Shown: positions 39,062 to 41,710 of the stretch, piece after piece
How the letters are laid out: every line of letters begins with the position of its first letter
Numbering within the stretch: the first letter of the stretch is position 1
DNA from: Candidatus Zipacnadum vermilionense
GTDB taxonomy: Bacteria > Armatimonadota > Zipacnadia > Zipacnadales > Zipacnadaceae
Length of the DNA: 41,710 nucleotides
Direction of reading: 5' to 3'
NCBI GenBank assembly: GCA_029821755.1
Contig: JALGSV010000030.1
Coordinates: forward strand, 1 to 41,710
The notes under the pieces: generated by a model
What the model was told of the DNA's origin: nothing
What the model saw: only the letters and a program-made list of their open reading frames with translations
The model's database searches: none
Program-made: the position numbers and the translations under genes

Positions 39062-40114
39062 CTACTTCACCAAACTCGCCACCAAGTCGCCCTGCGCGTC
39101 CGTCCCGATGCCGCTCCTGGTGGACAGGTCCCCCAGCTTCCCGCTGGCCAGGGCCTCTTCGAGGGCCCGCTCGATGGCGGCCGCCGCCGCGGTCTCGCCC
39201 AGGTGATCCAACATCATCCCCGCCGCCGCGATGGTAGCGATGGGACAGACCACGTTCTGGCCGGTGTACTTGGGCGCCGAGCCGTGGATCGGCTCGAACA
39301 TGGAGACACCGTTGGGGTTGATGTTCCCGCTGGCCGCCACGCCCATGCCGCCCTGCACCATGGCCCCCAGGTCAGTGATGATGTCGCCGAACATGTTGGT
39401 GGTCACCACTACATCGAACCACTCGGGGTTCTTCACGAACCACATGCAGCAGGCGTCCACGAAGGCGTGCTCCTGCTTGATGTCCGGGTACTCCTCGCCT
39501 ACCTGCGCGTAGGTCCGCGTCCACAGGTCATGCCCGTGGGTCAGGACGTTGGCCTTGTCCACCATGCACAGGGTGTTGTTCTTGGCCCGCTTGCGCGCCA
39601 GCTCGAAGGCGTAGCGGATGATCCGCTCGGTGCCCTTGCGGGTGTAGACGGCGGTCTGGGTGGCCACCTCGTCGGGCGTATCGATCTTCATCGACCCCCC
39701 GATGCCCACGTACATGTCCTCGGTGTTCTCGCGGACCACGATGAAGTCAATGTCCTCCGGCCCCTTGTCCTTGATGGGCGTCTCCACGCCGGGGTACAGC
39801 TTGATGGGCCGCAGGTTGACGTACTGGTCGAAATCGAACCGCAGTCGGAGCAGGATACCCTTCTCCAGGATGCCGGGGTGGACGTCCGGATGCCCCACCG
39901 AGCCCAGATAGATGGTGTCCATCTGGGCCAGCTCGTCCATCTCCGAGTCGGTGATGATCTCCCCGGTCTTCAGATACCGGTCGCCGCCGATGGGGTAGTC
40001 TACGGTCTCGTACTTGACGTCGTACTTCTCCGCGGCCACAGCCAGCACTTTGAGCCCCTCGCGCATAACCTCCGGCCCTATCCCGTCACAGGGCAGAACA
40101 GCTATCTTATACAT
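39062..40114 (-). CDS. leuB: 3-isopropylmalate dehydrogenase (isocitrate/isopropylmalate dehydrogenase family)
   Basis: 350 residues. [23 protein letters not shown] opens the fold. The substrate arginines are in [18 protein letters not shown] (R90, R92 and R102), the catalytic Tyr in [10 protein letters not shown] (Y135), and the catalytic Lys in MVDKANVL (K187). Mg ligands are D220, D244 and D248 ([12 protein letters not shown]), and [15 protein letters not shown] binds NAD. These features fit LeuB-type dehydrogenases (leucine synthesis), although tartrate/malate dehydrogenases share them. It has a strong promoter (40155-40183) and an AAGGAGA ribosome-binding site. The wecG fusion follows after 10 nt, probably on one message. 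Confidence 0.9.
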   Translation of the reverse strand: MYKIAVLPCDGIGPEVMREGLKVLAVAAEKYDVKYETVDYPIGGDRYLKTGEIITDSEMDELAQMDTIYLGSVGHPDVHPGILEKGILLRLRFDFDQYVNLRPIKLYPGVETPIKDKGPEDIDFIVVRENTEDMYVGIGGSMKIDTPDEVATQTAVYTRKGTERIIRYAFELARKRAKNNTLCMVDKANVLTHGHDLWTRTYAQVGEEYPDIKQEHAFVDACCMWFVKNPEWFDVVVTTNMFGDIITDLGAMVQGGMGVAASGNINPNGVSMFEPIHGSAPKYTGQNVVCPIATIAAAGMMLDHLGETAAAAAIERALEEALASGKLGDLSTRSGIGTDAQGDLVASLVK

Positions 40115-40154
40115 GGGGAGAAGTCTCCTTTGCGGTCACAAGTCACACCTGGCG

Positions 40155-40183
40155 ATTATAGCAGAAAGGGGAGGAGGGGGCAA
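40155..40183 (-). promoter_or_regulatory. sigma70 promoter of leuB
   Basis: On the minus strand TTGCCC (40183-40178), 17-nt spacer, TATAAT (40160-40155). The transcript would start near 40148, 34 nt before the ATG. Confidence 0.8.
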
Positions 40184-40371
40184 AACGGGGGCGGGACGGC
40201 AGCTGGGCAGGAGTGCGTCCACCAGCGGCGAAGGAGAGCTTGGAGTGCAGTCAGTCGGGTTGTGGGCGGCCTACGCGAGGGGAAGCGGACGAATCGGGTA
40301 CGGCGTCAGCGCGTTGCCGGAGGATAAAGGCCGCGAGTTAAGTATGGTGTCCCCGGAATTCCCCGGTTGGT

Positions 40372-41160
40372 CTACCCGCCCGCCTCCGCCGCCGGCGCCT
40401 GCTGGGGTGTGGGCTCTTTGGGCCAGGGAATGAGCCAGTCCTGTTTGTTCTGCTCCCACCATGAGAGGAAGGCCTTGGCCTTGATTGCGGCTGTCGGCGG
40501 GGTGTCCTGAGGCAGCGTAGGCTGGTGGCCGGCAATGGTAAGAGCAATGTCGGCGAAGTCATCGTTGCCCGCGCGAAACTGCTCCGCCAGGTATGGCAAT
40601 ACGGCGATGCCCTGGTATTGGGTGGCCAGGTATGCTTCTCCTGCCGGAGAGACCGGCGTCTCCTTCAGCATGAGCGTGCCAGTGGCCGTGTCATAACTGA
40701 CCTCTTCCGTCCAAAGGCGCGGATTGCCAGCCTTATTTGCACGCCACTTGGCGACGGCCTGGCCGAAGGCCGTCTTCACGCCGCCGGTCCCCCCGCGCCA
40801 CCAGTCGAGCCATAGCGCCGCCACTGCCTGGTTGGACTGCCTACCCGCTAACTCCGCCGGCGAGAAACGCTTTGCAGTGATGCTACTCAGGGCGAAGATG
40901 AGAAAGTGCCCATCCGGGGCGTTCAGCTTCGCGACAATGTAAGGCACGGCGGGAGGCCCGAGAGCTACTATCGTCCGGAACGGCTCATTCATCGTATAAT
41001 GCTCGTTATCGGACCAGGCGAACTGTCTGATGAGGTCGCACCACTCCGTGTAGGCGGCATCGAAGGCCTTCGCGACTTTGCCGTCGTCGGAGCACACGGG
41101 GGTCGCAATGGTTGACAGGGCCATCAGGCCGAGCGCGCCGATCATTGCAGTATAGCGCAT
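40372..41160 (-). CDS. secreted protein of unknown function
   Basis: 262 residues from ATG 41160 (GGAG 8 nt upstream). A Sec signal peptide (MRYTAMIGALGLMALSTIATPVCS) is followed by a soluble, mostly helical protein. RTIVALGPPAVPYIVAKLNAPDGHFLIFALSSITAKRFSPAEL resembles a HEAT-like repeat segment found in exported proteins of Planctomycetota and Armatimonadota. No catalytic motif is seen. The C-terminus is Pro/Ala/Glu-rich. It starts 14 nt after the DUF7689-like gene ends, so they form one transcription unit. Confidence 0.78.
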   Translation of the reverse strand: MRYTAMIGALGLMALSTIATPVCSDDGKVAKAFDAAYTEWCDLIRQFAWSDNEHYTMNEPFRTIVALGPPAVPYIVAKLNAPDGHFLIFALSSITAKRFSPAELAGRQSNQAVAALWLDWWRGGTGGVKTAFGQAVAKWRANKAGNPRLWTEEVSYDTATGTLMLKETPVSPAGEAYLATQYQGIAVLPYLAEQFRAGNDDFADIALTIAGHQPTLPQDTPPTAAIKAKAFLSWWEQNKQDWLIPWPKEPTPQQAPAAEAGG

Positions 41161-41174
41161 GTGTCTCACTCCTA

Positions 41175-41710
41175 CTAGTTGAGTTTGTAATACCTCTGGG
41201 CAGTTCCATACTGCCCACCCTCGACCTGCTCGAGCTGATGCTCGATCAGGTCGAGGTGCCCGCACTTGCTCCCCCACATGATCCATCGACCGGTGCCGCA
41301 TGTACAGGTCGCGTGGTTGGGAGGCTGGTCGGCCGGCCAGGTGTTGCGGCGAACGGCCGCGTGGGTCGGCGCCATGTTTCCGTTCACGACATTCCCGAAA
41401 AGGGCAATCACCGCCTCGTTCGGGTCGTCAGTCGGCGTGAACCCGTAGCCGGCGTAGAAGGTGTCGAACTCGGCTTCCGTGTTGCGCCATATCCATTGGT
41501 CCATGATCCCCACCGACCAAGCGATGCAGTTGTAGGCGTCGGGTGGGTCGCCAGGCGTACGGGGGCCAAAGGCACTCCACTCACACCCCACTAACCCAGG
41601 CCATGCCGTCTCGAAGAACTCCGCCTGAGACGCCGCCCTGGGCGGGTTTGTCCAGTAGATATAGTAGTCAGTGCCCTCTGTTCTTGGCTGATCCCCGCAG
41701 TCCGCGTCAA
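41175..41710 (-). CDS. DUF7689-like domain protein, 5' end beyond the window
   Basis: The minus-strand frame is open to the window edge (at least 177 residues, start not seen). The core YNCIAWSVGIMDQWIWRNTEAEFDTFYAGYGFTPTDDPNEAVIALFG...APTHAAVR...WIMWGSKCGHLDLIEHQLEQVEGGQYGTAQRYYKL matches the DUF7689 pattern as I remember it (NCIAWA near the start, THAA in the middle, SK.G and H.L..LEG..YG at the end). The conserved Cys and His suggest a papain- or NlpC/P60-like fold, but that is inference. The preceding ~50 visible residues contain EGTDYYIYWTNPP and belong to an upstream part of the same protein. The function is unknown. Confidence 0.7.
   Translation of the reverse strand, partial: DADCGDQPRTEGTDYYIYWTNPPRAASQAEFFETAWPGLVGCEWSAFGPRTPGDPPDAYNCIAWSVGIMDQWIWRNTEAEFDTFYAGYGFTPTDDPNEAVIALFGNVVNGNMAPTHAAVRRNTWPADQPPNHATCTCGTGRWIMWGSKCGHLDLIEHQLEQVEGGQYGTAQRYYKLN

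Overview
This window is high-GC bacterial DNA of environmental, probably uncultured, origin. The best guess is Armatimonadota or a close relative. The evidence is a PulG-type protein with the [17 protein letters not shown]-terminus and an FVDGHV C-terminal motif, three divergent uroporphyrinogen-decarboxylase-like (URO-D) proteins, an exosortase/EpsI locus, and split SecD and SecF. The assignment is an inference; no rRNA or other decisive marker is present.

Layout. Positions 1-9500 are mixed: a partial NAD(P)HX epimerase (minus), a cupin and an amidohydrolase (plus), then on the minus strand a DUF4238 accessory gene, an Ig-like lipoprotein, a lone 6-phospho-3-hexuloisomerase, and a URO-D-like gene translationally close to an M16 protease; a small secreted Gly/Tyr/Gln-rich protein is on the plus strand. 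Positions 9752-21929 are all plus: tandem MFS paralogues, a pseudopilin with a perfect-consensus promoter, secD-secF, an Lrp/AsnC regulator overlapping an aminotransferase, lnt, tRNA-Pro(CGG) with its own promoter and terminator, and an M20 deacylase. Positions 22011-41710 are all minus. Read in the direction of transcription they hold a DUF7689-like partial gene and a secreted protein; leuB and a wecG fusion; pheS; two small membrane proteins; a metabolic set (PPC/DUF296, URO-D, Zn-alcohol dehydrogenase, Gfo/Idh oxidoreductase, second URO-D); pheT; an MFS transporter; and an exosortase operon (GT39-like, zinc-ribbon membrane protein, exosortase, EpsI).

How the genes work together. SecDF, Lnt, the pseudopilin, the exosortase set and the WecG fusion all concern protein export or the envelope. 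The two URO-D proteins with two dehydrogenases look like a small-molecule or sugar catabolic cassette, and it sits between pheS and pheT, which are normally adjacent.

The most unusual content is non-coding. A 160-bp element (31703-31862) has perfect 21-bp terminal inverted repeats and three internal arms and would fold like a cloverleaf. A related element (25920-26030) encodes the C-terminus of an MFS protein. Other nested palindromes sit at gene ends and in two cases supply the stop codon. Degenerate 7-bp tandem repeats occur at four intergenic sites, and pheS has a leader with a promoter followed by an attenuator-type terminator. No transposase, integrase, CRISPR array or rRNA was seen.
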